A stretch of DNA of 64,000 nt from Flagellimonas algicola. Its GTDB lineage: Bacteria > Bacteroidota > Bacteroidia > Flavobacteriales > Flavobacteriaceae. The notes under the pieces are model-generated. The model ran no database searches and was not told the DNA's origin. It was given only the letters and a program-made list of their open reading frames with translations. Shown piece after piece: positions 54,234 through 63,898 of this stretch. Made by a program: the position numbers and the translations under genes. The number at the start of each line of letters is the position of its first letter. The stretch's first letter is position 1. The DNA lies in the NCBI RefSeq assembly GCF_005937185.1, contig NZ_VCNI01000001.1, positions 248,001 through 312,000 of the forward strand. Direction: 5' to 3'.

Positions 54234-55415
54234 ATGATAAGCTTATTAAATAGGATAAATGACTATTGTCTATACCTTCTGGTGTTTTCCGTTACTTTTG
54301 AGAACTGGGATCCATTTAATTTGGTAGGCTACTCGGTCACCTATTTTGCAACCATCATGTATTTGGGAACCTGGGTTCCGTTGATAGCCAGGAATTTTCA
54401 ATTTACCCCCTTTAAAAAAATTGTGATACCCTTACTGCTCTTTATTGTGGTGGGGTTTATATGTTCTGCCATACACTCGGAGTATGTTCACGAATTGAAA
54501 TTTGCATACCATTATAGAGCACTTCTTTTAATAGTGCTGATGACATTTATTGCCTCCCATATATACTCCAAGCCAAAAATGCTGCCCCTGGTTTTAAATT
54601 GCTATTTGGCCAGTGTGCTTTTGGCATTTTTGCTGATAACAGCAGGCAAAGGCGTTACCTATGAAAATGGTAGGCTGTTGCTATTTGGGGAGAATCCGAA
54701 TATTATTGGGGCCAAATCTGCTTTGGCCTTCTTAATTACCATTTCAAGGTTAATCAACAAGTTCACTATTAAAAGGGCTGTTGTTATCATAATCATTTGT
54801 ATGCCCTTTATAAGCATAATAGCAATGTCCGGATCAAGGGGAGCCTTTGTTTCCATGTTTTTGGGGCTCACGGTACTGCTCCTATATAGAAAGACGGATA
54901 TTCTAAATAAGATGGCGCTGATTATTTTTGGAGTGCTTGCATCCGCCATGCTGATTACCTATTTGCTGGAAACAAATCCGGTTATGGCAGAACGTTTTGC
55001 CGCCACAGTGGAAAGGGGGGATATTGGAAGAAATGTACTTTGGGCAGCTGCCATTGAGGTTATAAAGGACAATATTTTTATTGGTGCAGGTTTTGAAGGT
55101 GTAAAACCGCGAATGTATGAGCATTCAGGTGTTTTTATGAATCCGCATAACATTTTACTCTATGTTTATATAGCCAGTGGACTCCCTGGAATAATCTTGT
55201 TTGTTACTTTTTTGGCCCGTTTGGTTAAATTATTGTTTCTGCACTACAAAAGGTATGGAGATTCTTTGAACCTGGTTATGTTCGTTATCGTTGTGTTTAA
55301 TATGTCCAAACAAGGTGGTAGCATAGGAAAAACACTGTTCTGGTTCTTTTTTGCGGTGTTGATGGGCTCCACAGCCCATGTAATCTCCAGGGTTAAACAA
55401 AAAAAGCTGGCTTAA
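54234..55415 (+). CDS. O-antigen ligase/polymerase family membrane protein (Wzy-like)
   Basis: The 393-residue polytopic protein has about ten hydrophobic segments and the Wzy_C/WaaL-type signature in the C-terminal third: GRNVLWAAAIEVIKDNIFIGAGFEGV (cited in part: NIFIGAGFEGV) followed by HNILLYVYIASGLPG. In this context it is the repeat-unit polymerase acting in the periplasm. Its stop overlaps the start of the next GT by one base (TAATG). Confidence 0.88.
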   Translation: MISLLNRINDYCLYLLVFSVTFENWDPFNLVGYSVTYFATIMYLGTWVPLIARNFQFTPFKKIVIPLLLFIVVGFICSAIHSEYVHELKFAYHYRALLLIVLMTFIASHIYSKPKMLPLVLNCYLASVLLAFLLITAGKGVTYENGRLLLFGENPNIIGAKSALAFLITISRLINKFTIKRAVVIIIICMPFISIIAMSGSRGAFVSMFLGLTVLLLYRKTDILNKMALIIFGVLASAMLITYLLETNPVMAERFAATVERGDIGRNVLWAAAIEVIKDNIFIGAGFEGVKPRMYEHSGVFMNPHNILLYVYIASGLPGIILFVTFLARLVKLLFLHYKRYGDSLNLVMFVIVVFNMSKQGGSIGKTLFWFFFAVLMGSTAHVISRVKQKKLA

Positions 55416-56539
55416 TGAAAATATTGGTAGTATCTAATAATTATCCATCGTTAGAGTATCCAACAAGAGGTGTGTTTGTCTACAACCTAATTCAGCAATT
55501 TTGCAAATTGGGACATGAGGTTACTGTAATTTCCCCTAAAAACATCTTGGCTTCCAGTACCAAAAAGGTTGAAACTTATGGAGAGGAGAATTGTACGGTT
55601 TACCGCCCTACATTTATCTCGGCATCCGCAAGAAAAATAGGTCCCTTATATACTTATATGATTACCAATTGGGGTCAGGTAAGAGCGGTTCAGAGGACAG
55701 TGAGAAAGCACAGTTTGGAGTTTGATTTTGTTTACGCACATTTTATGATGAATGGGATAATTGCCGTAAACGCACTCAAAAAATACAATAAACCGGTGTT
55801 CTGCGCTATAGGTGAAAGTAATCTCCTAGGTTTTACTAAATGGTATCCGAAGGATTACTTCAAAAAGAGCAGTCATGGAATTCATGGATATGTAGCTGTT
55901 TCAAATAAATTAAAAGATCAATTGGTTGGTTTTGGGATTTCTCCTGATCGTATTTATATGAAACCCAATGCCGTGGACCTAACAAAATTTTATAAAAGGA
56001 ACAAGAAAGAAATGCGGCAGAAATACAACCTGCCCCCTGATTTGAAATTGGTTGCCTTTGTAGGCAGGTTTATGTACCATAAGGGACCGTTACGTGTATT
56101 GGAAGCGGTTAAAAATTTGAATAATGTTGGCGCACTTTTTATGGGCAGTGGTCCTCAAGAACCGGAAGGGGATTCCGTTGTCTTTAAAGGTAGTGTACCA
56201 TCTTATCAAATACCTGAGTTGCTTTCTGCCTCCGATCTCTTCGTGCTGCCAACACAAAAAGAGGGATCATGCAATGCCATTGCTGAAGCCCTCGCCTGCG
56301 GATTACCAGTTGTATCTTCCGATATTCCAGAAGTACGAGATCAATGTACCTCCTCTTTTTCCATTTTGGTAGATCCTTTGGATGTAGAAGCCTTGGAAAA
56401 AGGGATAGATACCATTCTGTCCAATGAACAACGAAGAGTTGAAATGTCTAAGAACGCTTTGGAGTATTCCAAGAATTTTGAGATAGGGGAGAGAGCAAGT
56501 AGTATACTGAATTTTATAAAGGGTAGTATAGAAGCATAG
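55415..56539 (+). CDS. Glycosyltransferase family 4
   Basis: This 374-residue GT-B enzyme has MKILVVSNNYPSLEYPTRGV at the N-terminus, VAFVGRFMYHKGPLRVLEAV at the start of the donor domain and the E-x7-E motif in KEGSCNAIAEALACGLPVV. It is translationally coupled to the Wzy-like gene and followed by a sulfotransferase gene after 30 bases. It builds the repeat unit in the cytoplasm. Confidence 0.93.
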   Translation: MKILVVSNNYPSLEYPTRGVFVYNLIQQFCKLGHEVTVISPKNILASSTKKVETYGEENCTVYRPTFISASARKIGPLYTYMITNWGQVRAVQRTVRKHSLEFDFVYAHFMMNGIIAVNALKKYNKPVFCAIGESNLLGFTKWYPKDYFKKSSHGIHGYVAVSNKLKDQLVGFGISPDRIYMKPNAVDLTKFYKRNKKEMRQKYNLPPDLKLVAFVGRFMYHKGPLRVLEAVKNLNNVGALFMGSGPQEPEGDSVVFKGSVPSYQIPELLSASDLFVLPTQKEGSCNAIAEALACGLPVVSSDIPEVRDQCTSSFSILVDPLDVEALEKGIDTILSNEQRRVEMSKNALEYSKNFEIGERASSILNFIKGSIEA

Positions 56540-56569
56540 GATAAGTGGTCTTTTGACCAAGCAAAGTTT

Positions 56570-57427
56570 ATGAAAGAAAAACAGACCATCATCTATATAT
56601 TATCCAACCAACGATCGGGATCCACGCTCATTGAGAATATCCTTTCAAAATCTTCGCAAATGGTGTCCATTGGGGAATCCTATCTTTTGGGAGGCCATAT
56701 CCAGAAGACAGGCCCTGGCGGGACTTGGGATTGGAATTGTTCCTGTGGTTCCAGTATGGAAATCTGTGAATTTTGGAAAAAAGTATACCAAAAGCTTGGT
56801 GTTTCGGATCCCATGCAAATAAAAAATACCCAGATTGATTCTCCAAAAGGAAAGGAAGGGGCAAATCAAAAGAAAATAAACGAAGAGGCTCGGTCTTTGA
56901 TGAATCAGGTGTACAAAGCTGTATTTGAAATTACCAACTGTGATGTGCTGGTGGATTCCTCCAAAGAGGCCTTTTACGGGACTTCCCTTTATCAAAATTC
57001 CCCATTTGATTTTAAGTTTATCTATTTGAAAAGGGATTTACGCGCTGTGTCCATTTCAAGGGATAAGTGGAGAAAAAAATACAATAAAAAAGACATGAGC
57101 CTTCTTAAGTTGCTTGCATCCAACTACCTGCACAGGTTAACATGTAGATCCATGCTGAAGAATGTAAAGAAAGAAGATGTCTTTCATTTAAAATATGAGG
57201 AGTTTTTTAAAAATCCCCAGCAGACCTTGGATGATATGTCGAATTTCTTCGGATTTGATAGATACGAGGTCCCTGAATACATGGAACTTAATGATGATCA
57301 TACCATTGCCGGTACTCCCAACCGTTTTAAGAGGACCAAAATACAATACGATGACCGATGGCATAGTGTTGCCAAAAAGCATCCTCTTTTTAATGGGCTA
57401 GGGTATATACTTAATAAATTAGGATGA
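56570..57427 (+). CDS. Sulfotransferase family protein (first)
   Basis: The 285-residue PAPS-dependent sulfotransferase-like protein has the 5'-phosphosulfate loop SNQRSGSTLIEN (12-23) and the 3'-phosphate-binding region IYLKRDLRAVSISR (about 147-160). It would transfer sulfate to a sugar hydroxyl or amine of the polysaccharide precursor. The stop overlaps the flippase start in an ATGA. Cysteine-rich CSCGSSMEICEFW at about 58-70 is a feature sometimes seen in this subfamily. Confidence 0.85.
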   Translation: MKEKQTIIYILSNQRSGSTLIENILSKSSQMVSIGESYLLGGHIQKTGPGGTWDWNCSCGSSMEICEFWKKVYQKLGVSDPMQIKNTQIDSPKGKEGANQKKINEEARSLMNQVYKAVFEITNCDVLVDSSKEAFYGTSLYQNSPFDFKFIYLKRDLRAVSISRDKWRKKYNKKDMSLLKLLASNYLHRLTCRSMLKNVKKEDVFHLKYEEFFKNPQQTLDDMSNFFGFDRYEVPEYMELNDDHTIAGTPNRFKRTKIQYDDRWHSVAKKHPLFNGLGYILNKLG

Positions 57428-58881
57428 GCCTTACCAAAAAAATTAAAAAGGCGGGTAAATGGCAGTCATTGTCCGTTATTTCCTTGAACATTTTACAGTT
57501 AGCGTATATCGCTATAATGACCAGGCTTCTGTTAAAAACGGATTATGGTTTAATGGCGGTGGTTAATGGAATTATAGGAATAGGCAACATTTTTATTCAA
57601 GGAGGTATGGGCTCAGCTTTGATTCAGCGGCAAAATGTAAATAACAAGCACATAAATGGAGCGCTTCAAACCAGTCTCCTAATAGGGTTTGTCCTTTATG
57701 CCCTTTTCTATTTTACGGCTCCATTCATTTCTACGGTATATAATGATGCCCGATTGGATGAACTGATCAAGGTAGCTTCTTTAAACCTAATATTACTTTC
57801 CCTGAGTAATATTTCAGGTAACTTATTATTAAAAAATTTCGATTTCAAACATGTATCCCTGGTCAACATCACCTCCAATATCATTGGTTACGGACTTGGA
57901 GTCTATTTGGCATTTAATGGGTATGGTGTTTGGTCACTTATCATTGCAACACTTCTCGCTTCTTTCATCAGTACGATAGTGTTATTTTACTTTGCACCCA
58001 TAAAAGTCAGTTTCAAAATCCATTATAGGGAAGCCCGTGAATTGTTTGGCTTTGGCTCCGGTATGATGTTATTGTCCTTTAGTAACTTTTTGTCGAACAA
58101 GGGATTGAACCTGGTTTTTGGTAAGATTTTCACGCAAGATATTCTGGGTATTTATGAAAGGACCGCAAGGGTAAAGAATCTTCCAAGTCAATTTCTTGCC
58201 AATATTATTAATAAGGTAATGTTTCCGGTCATGTCGGAAATCCAGGATGAAAATGAAAAGCTGGTTAAAATTTACAAGTTTGGCCTGGGATTAAGCAATT
58301 CACTGATGATTCCTACCACAGTATTGTTGGTGTTTTTTTCTGCTGAAATTGTACAGATTCTAATGGGGTCCAATTGGGCAGAGGCGGTGCTACCGTTACA
58401 AATTATGTTACTGGTCCTTACTTTTAGCAATTCTGGAAAAATGACCGATGCGGTCATTCGGTCCAAAGGACTTATTTACAAGAATGTGACCCGGAAGTAT
58501 ATTTTTACGGTAATTATTATCCTTCTTTCTGGGACCTTAGGTTATTTTTTCGGAATCAATGGAGCCGCCGTAGGAATTGTGATCAGCCATTTTATAAATT
58601 ATTTAATGATGATCGTTCTTGTGAAAAATGTTTTTAAGGGGACATTTCGGGAATACTTCTTTCAACCCTTTATAGCCGGGTTGAGACTGGGACTATATCT
58701 TGGAATTTTGATCGTTGGATATAAATTACTGTTCAATTTATGGGGAAAGACGGACGTAACCATGTTTATTGTATTCGTGGTGGGCTTATTGGTACTATCT
58801 GTTGGCATAGTTAGATTTAGACCCTCTCTGTTTGGATATTATCTAAAAGAGGCGATCAACAACACCATAAAAAAGATTTGA
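57424..58881 (+). CDS. Polysaccharide flippase (Wzx/MOP superfamily)
   Basis: The 485-residue inner-membrane protein has about 12-14 transmembrane segments and the N-terminal GKWQSLSVISLNILQLAYIA pattern of WzxC-like polysaccharide exporters, with GGMGSALIQR at about 59-68. It flips the undecaprenyl-linked repeat unit to the periplasm for polymerisation. It overlaps the upstream sulfotransferase gene by 4 bases. Confidence 0.93.
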   Translation: MSLTKKIKKAGKWQSLSVISLNILQLAYIAIMTRLLLKTDYGLMAVVNGIIGIGNIFIQGGMGSALIQRQNVNNKHINGALQTSLLIGFVLYALFYFTAPFISTVYNDARLDELIKVASLNLILLSLSNISGNLLLKNFDFKHVSLVNITSNIIGYGLGVYLAFNGYGVWSLIIATLLASFISTIVLFYFAPIKVSFKIHYREARELFGFGSGMMLLSFSNFLSNKGLNLVFGKIFTQDILGIYERTARVKNLPSQFLANIINKVMFPVMSEIQDENEKLVKIYKFGLGLSNSLMIPTTVLLVFFSAEIVQILMGSNWAEAVLPLQIMLLVLTFSNSGKMTDAVIRSKGLIYKNVTRKYIFTVIIILLSGTLGYFFGINGAAVGIVISHFINYLMMIVLVKNVFKGTFREYFFQPFIAGLRLGLYLGILIVGYKLLFNLWGKTDVTMFIVFVVGLLVLSVGIVRFRPSLFGYYLKEAINNTIKKI

Positions 58882-58883
58882 AA

Positions 58884-58903
58884 ACGTTCATAGTGTTGAA
58901 CGT
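58884..58903 (+). other. Small hairpin after the flippase gene
   Basis: ACGTTCA and TGAACGT pair around a 6-base loop directly after the wzx stop. It lacks a T-run and may be an attenuator or chance. Confidence 0.3.
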
Positions 58904-58959
58904 GGCAAACATATTTTGATTACTTAAAAAGATTATACATTTTAAATGTTACTTCAATT

Positions 58960-59916
58960 ATGAAAAGTCAGGATCCAATCAACTTCTGGGGAATAGGCGC
59001 ACAAAAAGCAGGGACCTCATGGTTATATTACAATCTATCCAAAACCCCCGGTTTTGCTATACCCCCTGTAAAGGAATTCCACTATTTTGACCGGGACACC
59101 AAATATCCCTCACCCAACTTCCTTTCAAAGACCAAGATAAAGGATAGGATTGGGAGCACGGCTTATTTGAACAAGGCTGCCAGGTCCATAGGCTCCTCAC
59201 TTGTGAAAGGGAAAATGAAGCATGTGGCCTTCTCATTCAAATGGTTCTTTTCAGATTACAGTGATGAGTGGTACAAGTCCATATTTGCTCCTTTTAAAGG
59301 ACTTAAGGGCGAGATTACCCCCAGTTATTCCATGCTGAGCAAAGAGGATATTTCCAGAATGTATGCCATGGCCCCCAATGCTAAGTTGGTCCTGATGCTT
59401 AGAAACCCTATTGATAGGGCTTGGTCTCATTTTAGACATACCAAAAAGCGAATTGAAGGTTTTACCCTTGATAATTTTGAGGAGAGTGAAATCTTGGCCT
59501 TTATGAAAAGTGAAGGACAGGTGCTACGATCGGATTATGCCCGTACCATTGAAAATTTTACCAGCATATTTCCGAAGGAACAACTGTTGATTGGATTCTT
59601 TGATGCCATAGTAGAAGCTCCAGAGCAATTACTGGAGGAGGTAATTCAGTTTATTTCAACCAGCAATGATGCTGAGGAAGGTTTGAACAAATCCTGGAAT
59701 GCAGATGAAGCCGCAACCAAAAAAGTGGTAAATAAATCCATAGAATTGGATTGCCCTCCAGCAGTTTTGGTTTTACTCAAGGATATGTATCACGATATGA
59801 TTTTGGACCTAGCCAACCAATATGGTGGCTACTTCAATAAATGGTACTTGGAATCTTATGGTAAGCCTTCAGAAAACCAGGACGATAGATTGTTCTGTAC
59901 TACCATGATAAAATAG
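58960..59916 (+). CDS. Sulfotransferase domain protein (second)
   Basis: The protein is 318 residues with the heparan-sulfate-sulfotransferase-like 5'-PSB loop FWGIGAQKAGTSWLYYNLSK (8-27) and the 3'-PB motif LVLMLRNPIDRAWSHFRH (about 144-161), more typical of glycan O/N-sulfotransferases than the first one. With two different sulfotransferases the polymer is probably sulfated at more than one position. It is the last plus-strand gene of the run; the next genes converge on it. Confidence 0.9.
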   Translation: MKSQDPINFWGIGAQKAGTSWLYYNLSKTPGFAIPPVKEFHYFDRDTKYPSPNFLSKTKIKDRIGSTAYLNKAARSIGSSLVKGKMKHVAFSFKWFFSDYSDEWYKSIFAPFKGLKGEITPSYSMLSKEDISRMYAMAPNAKLVLMLRNPIDRAWSHFRHTKKRIEGFTLDNFEESEILAFMKSEGQVLRSDYARTIENFTSIFPKEQLLIGFFDAIVEAPEQLLEEVIQFISTSNDAEEGLNKSWNADEAATKKVVNKSIELDCPPAVLVLLKDMYHDMILDLANQYGGYFNKWYLESYGKPSENQDDRLFCTTMIK

Positions 59917-59977
59917 CACCGGCTCAAACCCAACAACCATTGGTTGAAACGGAGAAGCGTATTCGGAGGTGAGGTAG

Positions 59978-61237
59978 TTATTTGCTGATTTTCATCACGC
60001 AAAGGGCCCTTTTTCCAGTATGCACTGAATCAAAACAGATATACTCCCCGCTTGGATCCATTCTGGGGTGCAGGTCACAGCACCAGTGCATAAAGTTTTG
60101 GCTTTGGAATCGCTTAAAAGAGTTTAACCGGGCCAAAAGCACCACTTCATTGGTGTTGCAATCCACACTGTACAAATTGGCCATTCTGTATTTATCAGGG
60201 TAAGTATCCGTAACAAAGGAATCATCGGTTATAAAACTTTGATGCCCATCTGAATTTAGTCTAGGATAAGCCACTCTTTTGTGTTTTTGCAAAGTGGGCT
60301 CCTCAAATAGTACATGGCTATCAATGTTTCCAGTTCTGCAATAAGCGATAATTTGATTTTTATTGTTCCATACATAATGCGAGACCATGTCATTGGTTGG
60401 CGCAACATGACATTGTTTTGTCTCCAAATCAATGGTCAACAACCTTGAATGCCTTTTGTTGGTGTATGATACATCGGTCCAGCGATGCAAGAAGGAGATA
60501 TACCTCCCATCCGGAGAGAACAAGGTGTGGGTTACAAAATGGTGACAATCCTCATACTCCGGGGTAAGCGTACCTATTTTCGTAAGTTCCTTGAGACTAA
60601 CGAGCAATTCCTTGGTATCCTTATTGACATCACCAAGAAACAATCCGGTGTTGCCCGGTATTTTAGTATCGTTAAAACTGTCATCATCATAAACGGAATA
60701 ACCATAACCCGGCATCAATCGCTCCAATCTGCCATAGCTAAAAGTAGCTGCATAGTTCCCACAAGCGGAAACAGAATCCATAGGAAAGGACAGGGATTTC
60801 TCCGTGTTAGTACTTATATCATAAACAGTGGAAATGAGCTTGTCCCCACTTGCATTATTATAAATGAGGCTGTTCTTCCCCAACCATTGTAAGCGACTTC
60901 CCTTGTGGTAATTCCATGCTAGGGTTTCACCAACTTTAACAAAATCCCCCATTTTACCATCAAAAGGAAAATACCCTATTTCTAGAACGTCGCCCCGTTT
61001 TGGCATGTGTAAGGGTATAGTCAATTTATTGGCCAAGACCTTCGAACTATCTTGGGAAAAAGGGGATACATCATGAAATCCAAAGAAATGGCCTTCCTTG
61101 GCATCTATCCCATTAATCGAGTAGTCTTTTTTATTAGGTAGGATATCAAAAAAAGATTGGTATAAGTTTCGGATAGCAATCTTGATTTTTGGATTGCCTT
61201 TTACGATATCGTAAACTAGTTTTTCAATCTTGTTCAT
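59978..61237 (-). CDS. Predicted beta-propeller protein of unknown function (oligouronide-lyase-like?)
   Basis: The 419-residue protein has no signal peptide and repeated WD40/TolB-like blades (LFSPDGRYISFLHRW at about 242-256, RMDPSGEYICF near 400, LTIDLETKQCHV). Conserved-looking histidines lie in FFGFHDVSPF (about 52-61), HHFVTHTLF, SDGHQSF and CCDLHPRMDP. The layout recalls PL22 oligogalacturonate lyases, which use a His-coordinated metal in a propeller, but the match is by eye only. Its stop region is convergent with the second sulfotransferase, and its start overlaps the downstream end of the GT4 gene by 14 bases. Confidence 0.6.
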   Translation of the reverse strand: MNKIEKLVYDIVKGNPKIKIAIRNLYQSFFDILPNKKDYSINGIDAKEGHFFGFHDVSPFSQDSSKVLANKLTIPLHMPKRGDVLEIGYFPFDGKMGDFVKVGETLAWNYHKGSRLQWLGKNSLIYNNASGDKLISTVYDISTNTEKSLSFPMDSVSACGNYAATFSYGRLERLMPGYGYSVYDDDSFNDTKIPGNTGLFLGDVNKDTKELLVSLKELTKIGTLTPEYEDCHHFVTHTLFSPDGRYISFLHRWTDVSYTNKRHSRLLTIDLETKQCHVAPTNDMVSHYVWNNKNQIIAYCRTGNIDSHVLFEEPTLQKHKRVAYPRLNSDGHQSFITDDSFVTDTYPDKYRMANLYSVDCNTNEVVLLARLNSFKRFQSQNFMHWCCDLHPRMDPSGEYICFDSVHTGKRALCVMKISK

Positions 61238-62357
61238 TGCGCTGGTACATTGTTTTATAAAGATTTGCTATGCTATTCCAATTAAAGGGTTTTACAACCT
61301 TGGTAAAATCCCTATAGGTTTCATAACTGTCGACTATCTGTGATATTCCATCGCAGATTCCTTCCAGATTATCTGGATTTACGGATACACCTACGCCTCT
61401 TCCTTCCAAGAAACCGTCTATACCTTCACCCGAGGCATATAGAACAGGTTTTCCCTGGGATAAGGCCTCTATGTATACCAAACCAAACAATTCTCCTTTG
61501 GCGGGCATGGCAAAAATATCAGCATGTCGATATGCTTGGAGAAGTTTTTCCTTGTCCTTGATTTTTCCTTTGTAATCTACCCAATCGTTTGATTTGATCT
61601 CGTTTAAAAAGCGGTTGTAAAATTCCTTTTCGTATTGGTTTTCTCCTCCAACAACGGTCAGGTGGAACTCCTTATCCGTGGTTTCATTTAATTTTTGAAG
61701 GGCCTGAATCAAAGGGAGCACATTTTTTCGTTGCATGATCTGTCCCACGTATAGTAAATTGACTCTTTTGTCCAATGATTTCCCAGATGGATTTTGAAGA
61801 TTTTCCAGCCAAAAATCGTTGATTCCATTGGGCATGATCTTAACTTTTGGTGAAATCCTGGATACAAACGTATCCGACATCATCTGGAACAGTTTATCTC
61901 GATAGGTGGGCGAAATAAAGATAACTTGTTCCGCTTCCTCAAGAACCTTTTTTGCCCTGAATCTTCGGTGATACATATACTTATATTGCAAGGCGATGTC
62001 GGTTGTGCGGACGGCCACAATATATTTTAGACCAAATTTCTTCTTTAGATTATAAGCAACCACACCATCTGTAAATAGATTGTGGGCATGTATAAAGTCT
62101 ATATCTTGATGTGCTTGCTTTTGGATCAGTGCGTTGGTAATCTCCTTGATTTTGCGGAAATAATTATACTTATGGTTGGGTTTTATGACCTTCTCAAAAA
62201 TCAGCTCTCCTTGATTTAAGTCCACTACATTTTCAGGTTTTCTATCCGTCTTAATGGGAATGTAGACCCGTTGTTCCAAATCAGCATCCAATATGGTATA
62301 CAATTGGGAGTAGAGATGGTTATCTATATAATATGCATTGAGGTGGAGAATCTTCAT
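61224..62357 (-). CDS. Glycosyltransferase family 4
   Basis: This 377-residue GT-B enzyme has FIHAHNLFTDGVVAYNLKKK in the acceptor domain, LLYVGQIMQRKNVLPLIQAL at the domain junction and the E-x7-E motif in GELFGLVYIEALSQGKPVL. It overlaps the beta-propeller gene and forms a two-gene unit with it. It is the third GT4 enzyme of the locus. Confidence 0.92.
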   Translation of the reverse strand: MKILHLNAYYIDNHLYSQLYTILDADLEQRVYIPIKTDRKPENVVDLNQGELIFEKVIKPNHKYNYFRKIKEITNALIQKQAHQDIDFIHAHNLFTDGVVAYNLKKKFGLKYIVAVRTTDIALQYKYMYHRRFRAKKVLEEAEQVIFISPTYRDKLFQMMSDTFVSRISPKVKIMPNGINDFWLENLQNPSGKSLDKRVNLLYVGQIMQRKNVLPLIQALQKLNETTDKEFHLTVVGGENQYEKEFYNRFLNEIKSNDWVDYKGKIKDKEKLLQAYRHADIFAMPAKGELFGLVYIEALSQGKPVLYASGEGIDGFLEGRGVGVSVNPDNLEGICDGISQIVDSYETYRDFTKVVKPFNWNSIANLYKTMYQRNEQD

Positions 62358-62890
62358 TGATAAATAATCTTTGAATTATAGTTAATGTTCAAGCGTTTAC
62401 GGCTTCAATTTGAACCTCACATAATTGCGCTGCTAAAATACTAGTTTACGGATTACTGGCACCACTATGTCTATGATTTATTCTGAACGTTTAGATGAAG
62501 AAAATGTTGTTGAAATGACTTAGGTCAATATGGATAAAGCTGCTTGGTTTTAACATGCAGGAAAATTGGGAATCCAAGTGTCCAATAGCACCATTGTTCT
62601 GCTGTAACCCCCAGTTTTAAACCACTTAGAGAAAGCTAGTTTAATTTCGGAACAGCCTGAATTTCAACGATCCAAATCTTTATGAAATGTTAAATAAATA
62701 TGTAGTTCATCGAATATAAAATCGATGAACATCCAAACCGATGTAATTTACCGTAATTTGAAAACGAATTGAAACCCAATATTGCACTTTAACCAAATTA
62801 ATGGGCATTTCGTCGAAAAAATTTAGCAGTAATCTATTTATAAACCCTGAATCGAATTACTCGACATTTACTTAACCTAATTATATTGCC
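62358..62890. other. 533-base divergent noncoding region
   Basis: This region lies between the minus-strand GT4 gene and the plus-strand lyase-like gene. It is AT-rich, has no convincing gene and no exact TAnnTTTG box; a TAATTTG near 62754-62760 is one base short. It probably carries the promoter and a long leader of the lyase-like gene. Confidence 0.45.
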
Positions 62891-63898
62891 ATGCTGAACA
62901 CTAATACCCCACTCAAAGTGTTTTCTTTACTAATTTACATTCTATTATTTAATTTTTCTTGTGCCAAAGACTCGGATTTGTTCTATGATGTTATCCAAGA
63001 GGAAACAGAAACGAACAAGGAGATAGAGGAAAGGAACAATGAAGAAGAGGAAGAAGCGTCCACCGGTGAAGAGGATACTTCCGAAGAAGATAATACTTCA
63101 GAGGAAGATAATACAGATACAGAAGAAGACAATACTGATGACCAATCCAAGGGACAGGGCTCTTTAATTTGGTATTCAGATTTTGAATCAGATCAATGGA
63201 ATCTAAGTGGTTCAGGTGACAATACCTGGGAATATGAGGCAAGTAGAGGAGAACCACATACCACCTCAGATTCTAGAGCAGGTTCCAAGGCTGTTCATTT
63301 AGGCGATTACAACAACCACGTTACAAGAAATGAGATCCATAGGAATAGATTGTCCGATTGGGGCGAACATTGGATAGGTTTTTCCATGAAAGTAAAGCAA
63401 GCTGCCCAAAGCTCCAGGGTTTATGCCCAATTTAGAAACATGAGGCCGGAAGGTGCTCCCGACCACGGAGGTATCAATCCTGTTACCCTACGACAAGGTT
63501 CCAATGGAAAAATGTTTTTCGCCACTTCAACGGATGAATCAAAAGTCAATGTGGTTCAAGACAGTGGGGCAAGTACGGGTACCGAAAGTACACACTTCAA
63601 CTATAATCTTGACGAATGGATTGACATTGTAATCCATTGGGAGCTGGATCCTGCTGATGGATTTTTGGAAATTTGGGTAAACGGGGATAAGATTGTTGAT
63701 GAAACGGGTACCACAACTTACAAATATGCCAACGTTAGTGGAATTCCCTATACTGGGGAGATCAAGCACACTATTGGGGTTTATTGGTCTTCGCAAAATA
63801 ATCCTCAAGGAGATGTTTACTTTGATGAATATAAGGTCTGGAAAGGAGCAGGGACCTATGAAAATGTTAGTCCCGGAGGCCTTAGCCCTAACAATTAA
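62891..63898 (+). CDS. Heparin-lyase-I-family (PF14099-like) polysaccharide lyase lipoprotein
   Basis: The 335-residue protein has a lipoprotein signal ending FNFSC (Cys24), then an acidic Glu/Asp/Thr linker (about 35-87), then a jellyroll domain (about 92-325). In the domain, RNEIHRNRLSDWGEHWIGFS, GINPVTLRQG and DEWIDIVIHWELDPADGFLEIWVNG (cited in part: GFLEIWVNG) match the heparin-lyase-I / glucuronan-lyase type. The position next to a polysaccharide locus suggests that it trims or releases the polymer made there, or degrades a similar environmental uronate. Confidence 0.8.
   Translation: MLNTNTPLKVFSLLIYILLFNFSCAKDSDLFYDVIQEETETNKEIEERNNEEEEEASTGEEDTSEEDNTSEEDNTDTEEDNTDDQSKGQGSLIWYSDFESDQWNLSGSGDNTWEYEASRGEPHTTSDSRAGSKAVHLGDYNNHVTRNEIHRNRLSDWGEHWIGFSMKVKQAAQSSRVYAQFRNMRPEGAPDHGGINPVTLRQGSNGKMFFATSTDESKVNVVQDSGASTGTESTHFNYNLDEWIDIVIHWELDPADGFLEIWVNGDKIVDETGTTTYKYANVSGIPYTGEIKHTIGVYWSSQNNPQGDVYFDEYKVWKGAGTYENVSPGGLSPNN
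63083..63139 (+). repeat. 18-base coding repeat in the acidic linker
   Basis: Three imperfect 18-base units (63083-63100, 63101-63118, 63122-63139) built on GAAGAAGATAATAC encode the E-E-D-N-T pattern. This looks like slippage-generated low complexity. Confidence 0.7.
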
